NCBI GenBank assembly: GCA_037176905.1
Contig: JBBBWG010003892.1
Coordinates: forward strand, 1 to 64,000
Direction of reading: 5' to 3'
Length of the DNA: 64,000 nt
Source of the DNA: Azolla pinnata
Taxonomy: Eukaryota > Streptophyta > Polypodiopsida > Salviniales > Salviniaceae
In this document: positions 49,602 through 60,637 of the stretch, piece by piece
Layout: each line of letters starts with the position of its first letter
Position numbering within the stretch: the first letter of the stretch is position 1
Notes under the pieces: model-generated
Seen by the model: the letters and a program-made list of their open reading frames with translations, nothing else
What the model was told of the DNA's origin: nothing
Databases searched by the model: none
Program-made: the position numbers and the translations under genes

Positions 49602-51546
49602 CCGCAAACGTTAACGTCACAAGAATCGGCGTGCAAAGTGGTGCTATAAGATTCGGCGTAGCTGCAATTTCCTATATTTGCTAATAATTCGCTCGCGGCT
49701 GTTAATGTTAATTAATCGATAAACTGGAGAGAAACACAATATTGTGTCGATGCACAGTACAAATGCACGTACTACTCGGATTAATTTGTGCTCCGAACGT
49801 GCATAGGGATGTGGATCAGCAGGATCAATTAATTATTAGCCCTCGGGAAAATATGAGATAGTGCTGGATTAAACAGTGACCAAAGCAAGCTAGTTAACTA
49901 AAGATCATCATCATCACTGCCACCACCACCATCACCACCATCAACATCATCATCGACACTATCGTCGTCATTGTCATCATCGCTATCCAGCTGCCAATTG
50001 ATCGGTTTACTGCTGATGAATCGATTCAACTCATCTGAAGGAAGCCGCTGCAGGCGACATACAATATGCATGCTGCATCGGCATTGTGTGCACGTATAAT
50101 GATCAGCATCAGTGGTTTGCTACGTTAGTTACATAGATTCTCGATCATCATCTGACCGAATTATAATCAAAGTATAGACGTAGAGTGAGCAATCAGCGCC
50201 GGCACTGCAGCTTTTGAGGACTAGTACTGCGCTATCCACGTCTGATCATTCAAATATTAGATCGTTGGCACCCGAGCGTATAGCCGAATCTTCAATGTAT
50301 GGATCATTAATGTGGGCAGTTAAGTGAGTGTAGCTGATCAGAGTTTAGCAAACTCTGATGCAGCAGCAGCCATGGGCTATATATTTAAGCTTGGTATAGC
50401 ACATTTCCAATGAATTGGATGAATCTAGCGATGATTCGATGAAGCGCATGATCCTATACGTGTGTGCGTGTGTGTGTATATACAGCCAGAATCCTACCTA
50501 AAGCGTAGATAAACATATATATCATATGTATAGTGATCTCTGCCTTTCTTGGCTTTCGAGCCCTATTCCTTTCCTTCCTTCCTTCCTTCATTCATTCATT
50601 TCATTCGTTCATTCTTGATTGATGGCGTGTGTGCACAAGCAAAGCAAAATTTGAACGAAATCTAGTGGAGTGCACATATCCAGACATGCATGCATGCATA
50701 TGCACGCATGTACATACATGCAAGGTGGTGGAAATCATTCGTAGCACTCTTGCCCTAGATTCTGAGTGCGTGCGTGCATGCATGCACGCACACGCATCCA
50801 TGCATGATTATGCATATATCTTCATATAATATGTCTGTATAATGTATGTATGTGTGTGTATGTGTGGAAACATTACCGAAAAAACGCCTACGTTACATTA
50901 TATATTTGAAAGTCTTATCGATCGTGTCATTAGTTGTATAGATGTTTAAATTACATTTTAACGACTGCTCAAACTGGAACCTGCTAATCAAGGCCCATCC
51001 AGTATAACAACGTAGCGCTCAATTCGTTGATTAACATTGGAATCGATTAATCGGGAGACATCGATCGGATAATTAACAGATCGACGCTCCCATTCATTGA
51101 CCGATGCCAAACGAACGCCTTAATCGATTCGTTAGATTCTAAAATTTGTTAACTCGTGTCGGACCCGAATACGGTAAGGGAATCCGCGATTCGGATCGAT
51201 AAGCGGGAAGTGAGGGGGGATATCAAAATCAATCAAAGGTTACACGAATGGAATTAACGAATCGAGTACTCGCGTTTTCTTTTTCCGTTGTAAATCGTTA
51301 CTTGCTAGCCTCAATTGTCAATCGAATGCGGAGAGGAAATTGATTAGGAGTAAAAATCAACGAGTGTTAGGCAATAACAGAGACTAATTGAGACTAGTTC
51401 CAAAGCGGGGCACCGAAAAAATTTCTAATAATTTCCGATTTGAGCGAGCGTTAAAACGCAGTTTAGAATTTTATTAGAGCTCTTGTTTTTAGAATACTCC
51501 TCTATATACATATACGTGTATATACGCGTACATATACGTATATATA

Positions 51547-51586
<40 letters not shown>

Positions 51587-51779
51587 GCTAGCTAGATGTA
51601 CACACGTATGAACAGCTGCAGCACCACATTCCATCACCCATTTCATATTCAACCGAATCGAGAGTAGTCGTTGCCATCTTCCCGGCAGCGGATCGATTTC
51701 GAGGACGTGGCCGGCAGCGGACTCGATTTCATTCAACCGAATCCGCAGGTTACTTTTGCCATCGATCCCTGCGGCTCCG
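47118..51779. other. Intergenic and WOX upstream region
   Basis: No gene is supported in this 4.7 kb. There is a (GAT)n array at 49571-49602, CAT/CAC-rich DNA at 49907-49965, CATG-rich palindromes near 50680-50810 and (TG)/(TA) dinucleotides at 51545-51585. The last kilobase should contain the WOX promoter. Confidence 0.5.
47914..47955 (+). repeat. tRNA-like (SINE-type) fragment
   Basis: 'ccacaaggtcatgggttgga' followed by 'acctc' resembles the anticodon-to-T-arm half of a tRNA-derived SINE, with a B-box-like 'gggttggaacc'. The front half is not convincing. Confidence 0.3.
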
Positions 51780-53270
51780 ATGACGATCAACCGGCCGGGC
51801 GGCGGCGCTGATGTGGATCGACGGCAACATAGGTGCAGGAGGATCGATCAGAGCTCGATGAAGGTGGTGCAGCAGCAGCAGGAGGAGGCTCGTGATCAGT
51901 ATAACGGCGGCGGCGGCGCCATTAATGCTGGCGATCAGGGTGGCGGCGGCGCCATTAATGCTGGCGATCAGGGTGGCGCGGCGGCGCGGCTGCAGCTGCT
52001 GTACGACTACTGCGCGCCGGCGGCGGGCGGCGGCGGCGGCGGCGGCGTCAGCACGCGCTGGAGCCCGAGCGCCCGGCAGCTGGCGGAGCTGCAGGCGCTC
52101 TTCCACGTGGCGGGCCTCCGCACGCCCCGCGGCGCGCAGATCAGCCACATCGCCGCCCGCCTGCGCCGCCACGGCCGCATCGAGGCCCGCAACGTCTTCT
52201 ACTGGTTCCCGAACCAGAAGGCGCGCGAGCGCAAGCACAAGAAGCTGCTGCTCCTGCAGCAGCAACTGCATGCCGCCGCCGCCGGGCGTGATGATGATGA
52301 TCACGATCATGAGGATCATGGCCCGGCGCCGGCGCCGGCGCCGATCACGGCGATCACGGCGATCACGACGATCAGCTCGGCTAGCTGCAGTTCCCATCCC
52401 GACGACGGCATGAATCTCAACACTCCCTTGGACCTAATTCAGCGCCGGATGATCGACACTGCGAGCATTAATGACCGCGCAGATACTTGTGCCGGCGGCG
52501 GCGACGCAATCTCGATCGACGGCAGATCATCTCCTGCTGGCCGTCCCTATACGCCCATTCTAGCGAGCAATCCAGCTGCTCGCGATCATCCGAACCCAGC
52601 TAGCGCGCCCTGCTGCGCCCCTAATTCACCTCGTCTCTTAACTACGTCGTCCTCCTGTACTAGTAGCTCCTCCAGATCGTATCCCTACGACCATCAGGAT
52701 CATCTCGCAAGAACCTCGTCGACGCCGCCCCATGATTCTCGCCGCCCAGCCACTGCCGCCGCCCTGCTGCAGCTCTTCCCGCTTTCTCCGCTGAATTCAG
52801 AGGAAGGCGATCGTCAGCTGCGCCGGTATAGCCTGCAGGACCACTGCCGTGCTGATCTTCATCGACGGCGCCGGAATCACTGTCGCCGATCACTGTTATG
52901 TAACCAGGACCAGCTGCTGCTGGATAGCATTAATCAAACGTCGCCGATCACGAGCAACTGCCGCAACGATTCCGTGCCGACACGCCGCCCAGATCACCAT
53001 CAAGTACCGATCCGACCGTTTAATGTAACCGAATCGGCTAGCTCTAGCACGGCTGATCAATCTACCAGGCGCAGCAGCAGCAGTACCAGTACCGATCGTG
53101 AATATCATCAGGGACATTCCGACGGACATTGTTGGAAGATCGATTGGCCACTGGCTAATTCCAGCCAGAACATTATAATTAATGCCTCCGTATCGGATTC
53201 AGCTAGCAGCTCTCGATATAGAACTTGTAGCAGCCCTAATTGGCTGGACCTGAAGCTCGCAATCAACTGA
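51780..53270 (+). CDS. WUSCHEL-related homeobox protein, WUS clade
   Basis: This is a plant-specific homeodomain transcription factor of the kind that keeps stem-cell niches active. The intronless frame gives 496 residues from the first in-frame ATG; the ATG at 51858 is an alternative and neither has strong context. The 65-residue WOX homeodomain, residues 91-155, opens 'STRWSPSARQLAELQALF' and includes 'GRIEARNVFYWFPNQKARER'. A WUS-box, 'LLQLFPLS', lies at residues 329-336, and an EAR-like 'LDLKL' at 489-493 just before the stop. This trio defines WUS/modern-clade WOX proteins that recruit TOPLESS-type co-repressors. Between them lies a long Ser/Arg/His-rich region. Oddities: proline replaces the near-invariant glutamine of 'WFQN' at homeodomain position 50, and a 33-base unit is duplicated near the N-terminus. 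Glycine runs flank the homeodomain. No splice sites are needed to keep the frame open. Confidence 0.92.
   Translation: MTINRPGGGADVDRRQHRCRRIDQSSMKVVQQQQEEARDQYNGGGGAINAGDQGGGGAINAGDQGGAAARLQLLYDYCAPAAGGGGGGGVSTRWSPSARQLAELQALFHVAGLRTPRGAQISHIAARLRRHGRIEARNVFYWFPNQKARERKHKKLLLLQQQLHAAAAGRDDDDHDHEDHGPAPAPAPITAITAITTISSASCSSHPDDGMNLNTPLDLIQRRMIDTASINDRADTCAGGGDAISIDGRSSPAGRPYTPILASNPAARDHPNPASAPCCAPNSPRLLTTSSSCTSSSSRSYPYDHQDHLARTSSTPPHDSRRPATAAALLQLFPLSPLNSEEGDRQLRRYSLQDHCRADLHRRRRNHCRRSLLCNQDQLLLDSINQTSPITSNCRNDSVPTRRPDHHQVPIRPFNVTESASSSTADQSTRRSSSSTSTDREYHQGHSDGHCWKIDWPLANSSQNIIINASVSDSASSSRYRTCSSPNWLDLKLAIN
51909..51974 (+). repeat. 33-bp in-frame tandem duplication in WOX
   Basis: Two copies of a 33-base unit encode Gly-rich stretches with 'AINAGDQGG' repeated. 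The copies look identical, so the duplication is recent. It lies before the homeodomain in a region that varies freely in the family. Confidence 0.9.
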
Positions 53271-53937
53271 ACCAAGTAATTTCTTATGTCGCCTGTCCCT
53301 AGTAGATGTTGGTTTTCTTTTTTTTCCCAATAGTTCAAAGCAGCTCATCTTCATTACTAAATTACCGGCGCTTGATCGCCAGCTTGCAGGATAATTTGCC
53401 AAAGAAAGATCGACGTTACTGATCAATAGTTCGAGTACTCGGATCGCGTTTAATGATTCCGAAGTTCCTTCGCTCGGCTGCAGATCCTGCTGATTGATCA
53501 AGCGCCGCTCGCTCGCTCCAATTTGCATCTTTTTGATTCTACCACCCTGCAGATCAGCGCGGCCTTATTATACCAAAGTTCCTGCAAACCTAGAGCTGCT
53601 GTTAAAGCTAATTAGCTCCTATAATATTCTGATCAAATGTTTGGTTTGGCGCTCAGATGCTAAGCTAAGCAGCGATTCAATAATAAATGCAGATCTGCAT
53701 AATATTTATATGGGTCAAGAATCACATGATTCTCGAATCAAGAACGAATGAAATTATACGACAAACTACGCCTGAATGCCTCATCTGATCATAACTTTTA
53801 AGATCATTAGCGTGGATATATATATATACTGTTGTCGATGACCGGTTTATACGTGTGAGATCTCGTACAAATCATTTGGGCAGATTATAAGCTAAGCCTT
53901 GGTCGTCTCTATGATCCGACCTAATTATTTCTCATTG

Positions 53938-53975
53938 ACCCTAAACCCTAAACCCTAAACCCCCTAAACCCTAAA
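53938..53975. promoter_or_regulatory. Short interstitial telomere-type array
   Basis: Five CCCTAAA-type units lie in a row with one extra base pair. It sits about 750 bases before the start of the plastid-protein gene. Short arrays like this are common in plant promoters and act as telo-boxes. Confidence 0.7.
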
Positions 53976-54283
53976 TCTCTGCTTGTTCAACCCATAGAAA
54001 AAACGCAATATCGATCGGAAAACACGAGTCAACACAAGATCCTTCTTGCACAGCAGAGCATTTCTTTGTTGTCGAAAGACGAGAAAGAAGCAATGCACGA
54101 TGTTGTACATGTTTCGTTATATGAACCCCGAGCTTCGTCGGTCGGCGCTTCAAAAAAGCCTCAAGCTGCGCGAGGCTCGACTCAAGCCGGACCATCTGCG
54201 GCGATTTCACATTGAGCGGCGTAGAGAGCAGCAACATCATCGGACGAATAGTAGCAGCGGCCGGCATCTTCGAGCCGAACGCT

Positions 54284-54300
54284 GAACCCTAAACCCTAAG
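54284..54300. promoter_or_regulatory. Paired telo-box
   Basis: 'aaccctaaaccctaag' lies about 430 bases upstream of the start codon at 54723. With the array at 53938 it suggests that a promoter for the downstream gene lies here. Confidence 0.5.
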
Positions 54301-54628
54301 TCGATCGCAACGTTTTCGTCCACGGGGGCCCGAATAACACACACATTGGCCCGAACGCGATGATCCGCTTGCTTAATAATGATCGTCGATTCGGGGCCCC
54401 ACCCCAGGCTCGATGAATCGGATGGCGAGATGTTTCTGGCTCCTCGGCACCCCCAGATGTCTCCAGCAAATCAAAAACAGAAGAGTATTCAAGTGGGGAA
54501 AATTCTCTTCTCGTTTGAGAAGATTCGTGGAAAGCTTATTTGTCCGGACAAGTGTGAACACGCAACAACAGAGAAATCAAACAAAGAGAAGCAAAAAATC
54601 TCTGTATGAAAAAAAAACTCTGCAGAGA

Positions 54629-54720
54629 AAGGACGAAGAAGAAGAAGAAGACGAAGAAGACGAAGAAGAAGAAGAAGAAGAAGAAGAGGACGAGGAAGAG
54701 GACGGGGACGAGGACGAGGA
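54629..54720. repeat. (GAA/GAC)n leader tract
   Basis: About 90 bases of GAA, GAC and GAG units end two bases before the chosen ATG. It is probably the 5' leader. In-frame translation upstream of that ATG gives only Lys/Arg/Thr repeats, which is why the start was placed at 54723. Confidence 0.8.
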
Positions 54721-54722
54721 AG

Positions 54723-56809
54723 ATGCAGCAGTGCGCGTCGAGGTCCAGCCTCAGCCTCTTCTCACTCGCCAGAAGATGCCACTGTCTTCCTGATTCTCGA
54801 CGCCTGTTTCCGTGCCCAGCAGGAGCTTCCTTTCCGACCTCTTCCTCCCCGCATCATTCCGTTTCTTTGCTCCTCCGGAAGCCGCCGCGGCCGCCATATC
54901 CTCGCCTGTTTTGCTCTTCCCTCGACCCGTTGTCGCCTTCTCCTTCGCTTGCTTCCGCTGAATCTCTCCTGGGGTCCTCCAGCAAGCCGTCGACTCCTCC
55001 TCCTCCAGCGCCGGGGATTCGGCCGAGAATGCCGGCCGTGCCAGAGCCCCGCCCAAAGCCAACCACAGCTGTCGCTGTTGTTGAAGAATGTGAGTTCAAA
55101 AGTCAAAAAAGAAAAAAAGATCCATGTTTGCTTTTGAAGGAAAGACGAATTTGGTTCTTTTCCATGAATCTGGTTTAATCAAGGAAGTAAAACAATTGCA
55201 TCCGTTTTGTTTAGCTGTTTGTGAAGAGGGCTTTCCTTACTCCAAGGTTCTGTAATTCTTTCTTCCAAAATTTTGATGCAATGCTCGTTTTTTAATCCGT
55301 TTTCTTCTTCTTTTTCATTTTGTGAGAGAGATTAGACCTAGATAAGCTATGGCGAGATTTCTTCACGAATCCGCATAACTGGTTCGACAACAGGTTGAAA
55401 AGGGTAAATACATCTAAAGTCTCGAATTGCAGCGGCTTTCGATTTTGTTTTGATGAATATGTATCCCTTCGACTGATCATCGACATGTTGTGGGTGATTG
55501 CCAGAGAGCTCCCAAGTATGCAGATTTCAAGAATAAGCTCACAAAGGAAGGGCTTTGGATCACTGCCAGGTGGAACCCCTTGTGGGTGCGAACTGAGCTC
55601 TCACTAATGACCAATTTCCGAGCTGTCCCTTACGATGATCCTCTATGGGAAGAGAAAAGAAGATTAGAGGAAGAAGAAAGGTAAGGACGTATATCCCATT
55701 TTTTATGCGAATCAACAGTACTTGAGGGAATGTCAGACGGAATTGTCATTGATTAGCTGAAGAAAGTTGTGGTTGACCTTATCCATTGCCTCCTTATGAA
55801 GCCTAAATGAAGGGGGCGTGACTTGAAGCTGTATATAAGGTGCATATCAATGGAGTTTTAAACAAGTCCTAGTGTGTAGGTTATGCTTATCATAAGAAGA
55901 GAATTCCTAATTCATAAGATAGAGAGTGTTAAAACTGTGCATTGTGCTTACCTGTGAAAACTGTACATTTTTCTGGTAAGGCTTTAAGTGTATATTTTTT
56001 TTATCAGCTAAGTACGTTGTCAAAACATCCGAGGATAGATTTATATGTTGCTTCTCAGTGAAGTCCTAAGGCAAAATGTATACTGAGCTTATGAGTGAAA
56101 CATGTATGAAAGATCCAACATTAGCTTTGTCTTCTGTTTATCGGCTAAGGTTAAGTAAGGTGTGAGTATCTTGTGCTAACTGTTGAGCTCGGTGGTTGTG
56201 TCTGTCATGAAAGCTTTGAAATTTATAAGGTTTAAATATATATCCATACCTATTAGAGAAGATAAGGATTTCTTGTCACTGCTCCATATATGTCTCACAT
56301 AACATGTGTGTGTGTGTGTGTGTAAGTAGCTCTTGGATGAATACCATTTTTACTATGAGTTATCTTTATAGATAAACCGTCAATAAACACTAAGGTTGTA
56401 TATATATTATGCATATCACAATATGTAATGATTCAAATAACAGGATGTGATGAGATGATCATCATCATCCCCACACACCCTCATACATGTTTGTACACAT
56501 ATTTGATGAGATATACACATGCATGTGTGTGTGTGTGTGTGTATACCCACACACATGTATATACATACACACCCACACACACAGATATATATCCATATAC
56601 ATATTGATACATGTATGCACACATGAACACACTCTTCTCCCCCTCTTCCTATACTATACAGGAAAGAGAAACCACCCCCTGTAGCACCAGGTGCATGGCT
56701 GCGTGAAGAGCTCAAACGAAAGCAAGCTAAAGCAGCCGGAAATGAACCTGAGGAACCTAGTTCGAGCACACCATCATCACCATCACCTGTGCAAGATCAA
56801 AGCATTTGA
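54723..56809 (+). CDS. Probable plastid-targeted protein, family unrecognised
   Basis: Exons 54723-55089, 55509-55680 and 56662-56809 join in frame to 687 nt, 228 residues. The first 90 or so residues are rich in Ser, Arg and Leu and poor in acids ('MQQCASRSSLSLFSLARRCH'), a typical chloroplast (or mitochondrial) transit peptide. The remainder is compact and looks conserved: 'KYADFKNKLTKEGLWITAR', 'WNPLWVRTELSLMTNFRAVP' and 'YDDPLWEEKRRLEEEER', then 'PPPVAPGAWLREELKRKQA' and a Ser/Pro-rich tail. There is no membrane segment. Donors are strong (GTGAGT, GTAAGG). The second exon's acceptor is odd: the first AG (55504) would create a stop at the junction, while the AG at 55507-55508, four bases later, keeps the frame. 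I cannot name the family or a function; a soluble organelle protein is the likely reading. Confidence 0.7.
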
Positions 56810-59800
56810 TTCATCAGGAAATTTTGCCGCAGATGCTGTCATTGAGAAATGAAACAACCTCATAAGAATCATGTTTGTGCTTTCAGACAACATGGTTCGA
56901 GTAGTGGGAGTTCCTACATTTAGAGGTTGGTTTTTTAATCACTCATTGTGGTAGCATTATATAATGGTGACTCAAAATTTTGGTGGGCTATACAATCAAT
57001 CAAATATCCAAATCTAAGGATTAGGGGGGCCCTTAATATAACTACTCTTGGACCAATGTAGCGATCAGTCCAGCGCTTTCAGATATTTCCACTTGCTCTT
57101 GATATTGGGCTAGAACAGAGGTCGATTCTTGAGTTACTTGTATAGGTTGTAAGAGCCTCCTTCCCTGACGATTGCCAAGAATTTACAGGGGGAATTGCAT
57201 ACAATGGAATCCAAAGTTATTGCATCTGTATGGTTTATTCGTCTATTGTTTATTTGTTCTCGAGAAAAAACTGGTTTCAAAATATTGGCATTATTTAGCA
57301 TGTAAATTCGGACTTTCTCATTTAGCTGAATGTCACTTTGTGAAGTAAATTTCTTTGATGCTGCTATCTATCTATATTCTAAATGTGGTAAGACATCTGT
57401 ATTCTTATATGTTGTTACTTCGTAAAAGTGCGAAGCTTTGCAGTCGGTTCTGAGTAGTTTACTTGATGCCTTCATCTACGAAGGCTTTTGCCATCTTATA
57501 ACGTGTAGATTGAAAATATTAGATTGTTGTATAGATTTAGTCTCTGCAGAAGCCCTCCAACTGTAGGTGATGAATGAGAATCTTCATCGAAATAAATCTA
57601 TCAACTTCCAAAGACTCAAATCTTAGACGTATCTTTGGGAAAATGTAATCTATTGCCACTTTCTGTCTTAAGCAAATTACTTGCTCTTAATGTTGGGGTG
57701 TGTTTAAATATATTTGTTTCAATGAAGTTTCGAAGGTTCTATTGCCGATTTCTCTCTTCTCTAAGCTTCGTTCTCGTTTTGATTGGCGTCTTTGTTCTTT
57801 TATTCTTCTCCTCAACCTGAGATGTACTAAAACTCCTTGGTTTTGTGAATTTTTAATAAAGCGATTATCTACTTTGATGTAGCCCTTAAGTGTCCTTATT
57901 CTTAAGGTTATATTTTCCTTGAATCTGGCATGACATTTGATGCACGCAAGCATAGCTTCACAACTCCCTCAGATATTTTGGGCCGATGAAGTCATTCTAG
58001 GTCAAAACTATCAGTTCTGATCTCAGATATTTTGGGCCGATGAAGTCATTCTGGGTCAAAACTATCAGTTCTGATTTTTCCATCGACACTGTTCATATCT
58101 CAACTAGCTGCCTTTGAAGTTTGTACTATCTTATCTCAACTAGATGTCAGGGATAAGACTCGATCGACTGCCGCCCTTGGTAAATTCACCACACTGGAGC
58201 TCTCAGCTATCACAAAGTGGAAGTAAGAGGATGGAGGTAAGAGATTTCTTCACCTTGGACATGACTAATCGATCAGAGAAAAAATATAGCTGTGATGTAT
58301 GAGATCAACAGTTTGAAGCAGTAGTACATAGCTTTTCACAAATTTCAAACAGAAAATGCTCGAGTTCTGCTCCTTCTGAGAACTAATTGGGACAGATCAG
58401 AGAACAGTCGGTGAGTCGACTATCCCATTAATCGCGTTTTCATGCTCTTGCTTCTGTCGTATTATGTTGGTCTTAACACAAAAAGTGGTCACTGATGAGC
58501 TCTTAAACATTCATTTTAGAAATTTCGAATCGAGAACCTGGTTGAGGGCCATATACAAAAAAAATCAAAGGTGGTGGGCGTATTCAATGGCAAGCCTTGC
58601 TTCTGGTGTGTATCAATCAATCATCAGCTAAGACCCATTCTTTGAGATGCACTTCCCATGTCATGATGGGCTCACTATTCTGATGCCTTTCCTGGATTCC
58701 AAGGCTACTGGAACAGGCATCTTATTAACACTTGACTCTCTTATATTAGACCCTTCTTTCTCATAATAGTGGTGGGGCATTTTGTCTTCCTTCATGTGAC
58801 CTCTGCTGTTTCATGGCCCTCCTCTTTTCTTTTTTTTCTGCTCCCAACTGATCAAAGAGTGACACAAGGACGAGAGGAGAGGCTGACGAAAGAAGGCACT
58901 GGTTTTGATGAAGAAAGCATGGATGGAGTTAGGGTAAAGAACAAGGGGCATCTGGGCCAGAGTTGGCGAGCGACGTTTGTGGAGCTGCGAGGGAATCGAG
59001 TGACACGTTAGGCTAGGCGAGAAATGGGGGGCAATGGGGGGTCTTTACGCAACCTCCGACATCGTTCCGGGGGATCGATATTGATCGATCAATCTCGTTT
59101 GCGCCGAGGGTCCCATGGTATTTTTGAGTGCATAGTAAGACCCCATCCATCCATCCATCCATCCATTCATTCATTCATTCATCGTCGCTTTGTTCGAATT
59201 CTTCACTCCCAGCCATGGATGGTTACATATGCATTGGATGCATTTTGGAAGGAAGGATTGGATCGCTGCCGATGGCTGGACAGCTACTTGCTTAGCTCAA
59301 TAGAGTTAATTTTGCAAATGCGACGGAGGGGCTGGCTCTTTCTCCGACGATTCGTTTCTTTCGTCAGAGCTCCGATCCCCCTCGACAAAACGCAAGGAAG
59401 CAAAAAAAAGAAAAAAAGTCAAACAAGATTACTTCCCCGATCGCCCTCTCGATGCAACAGCATGCATCGGATCGAATCTTTATCGCCGGGGAGCACCTTT
59501 GTAGCCAATCGATCGATCGATATTGACAAAGATTGTAAAGCCCAATCACTATTATCCTGCGAAGTATGTTTGCAGCACATGATGGCCAGTAATCGTGGCT
59601 AGCATGATGCTTTTGTCGGACACGATAGAATTTAGCCGATGATCACTAGCGCTGGCGATTTTTCTGGCGTACATTCTACTAGCCGATCGCTAGCTTGTAG
59701 AGATGGTTAGCTGCGAGTCTGTAGATCTAAAGCACTTTCATAAAACATTAGCAGATTGATCAATATGCTGCCTCTGATCAGGACGTCCCCTGCGCCAGCA

Positions 59801-60637
59801 GCAACCATGAATACTCTGATCGTCACAATGCAATAGCGATTTCTCCAGCGACGCACGTTTCTCTCGCGATGTGATCTGTGATTGAGAACACAATGCTACA
59901 ACAATTTTCTCCCAAACGATGCACCTTATACTCTTCCATGATTGTCTACTACAGAGCAAACATTAGGCTATTTGCATACAAAGTGTGTGCTGGTGGTGGG
60001 TCTTGGTTGATGCCTTTGAGTTGTATATATATGTACTTCGGGAGATTGTTTTTTTTTTTGTTTGCCTTTGTTCACTAATCGAAGTATAAATTTTTTATCG
60101 GTAACGAAGAAGAAAACAGAGACACTCCACACAGATGAGACCGGGTCAAATCGGAGGCATTCATTATTGTAGGGCAATTTATGTGTTATCGCAAAGCTCT
60201 TGAATGTTTTGCATGACTCGCGGAAGCATACGATTTGTATATTACTTGTATGTACAAAAACCGGCGATCCAGTGTACAAAAACCTCTATCGGGCATGTGC
60301 GTGTTTAGGGTTTTGAGGAGGGAATTAAGCAAAAGCAGCTTGGGAGGGGGAGTGTCCAGCGATTGGGATCGAGGAAAGGAAACTTCGGTGACTCGAGATC
60401 GCCCCAAATTTGGCCGAAGGCCTCCGCCAAACTATAACCGGGGCTTTCGGCAGCTCGCTATTTACATTTGGTCACAAGGAAACCCAAAGGAGTTGCTCTA
60501 TGGAACCAACAACTGAAGCAAAGGTGCAAGTATGGGCTTCAAACACACCCGGTTCTTCGCATTGTGCCGATGTGGTTTCCTCGGAACGGAGGCAGGTTGT
60601 GAACGCGGACAACCGGACAACAACGGACATGACGGAC
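56810..60637. other. Intergenic, no supported gene
   Basis: This lies between the 3' ends of two convergent genes. It contains a 54-base tandem duplication (57968-58075), CATC/CATT tetranucleotides near 59145-59182 and a poly-T at about 60050-60060. A telo-box-like word lies near 60305. Frames in the stretch have no recognisable domain. Confidence 0.55.
57968..58075. repeat. 54-bp tandem duplication
   Basis: Unit 57968-58021 is repeated at 58022-58075 with one visible difference (a to g in 'attct.ggtc'). It is recent and lies in non-coding DNA. Confidence 0.9.

Larger units (their letters stand above)
53271..54722. other. WOX trailer and promoter of the next gene
   Basis: This is intergenic DNA between two plus-strand genes. 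It includes the WOX 3' flank, two telo-box sites and a GAA-rich leader before the gene at 54723. No other coding sequence is supported. Confidence 0.6.

Noticed and set aside
34400-51460. Shared words such as 'aattacattttaacg' at 34.4 kb and 50.9 kb as ends of a mobile element
   Set aside because: The matches are short and AT-rich and the flanks do not align; chance similarity is likely.
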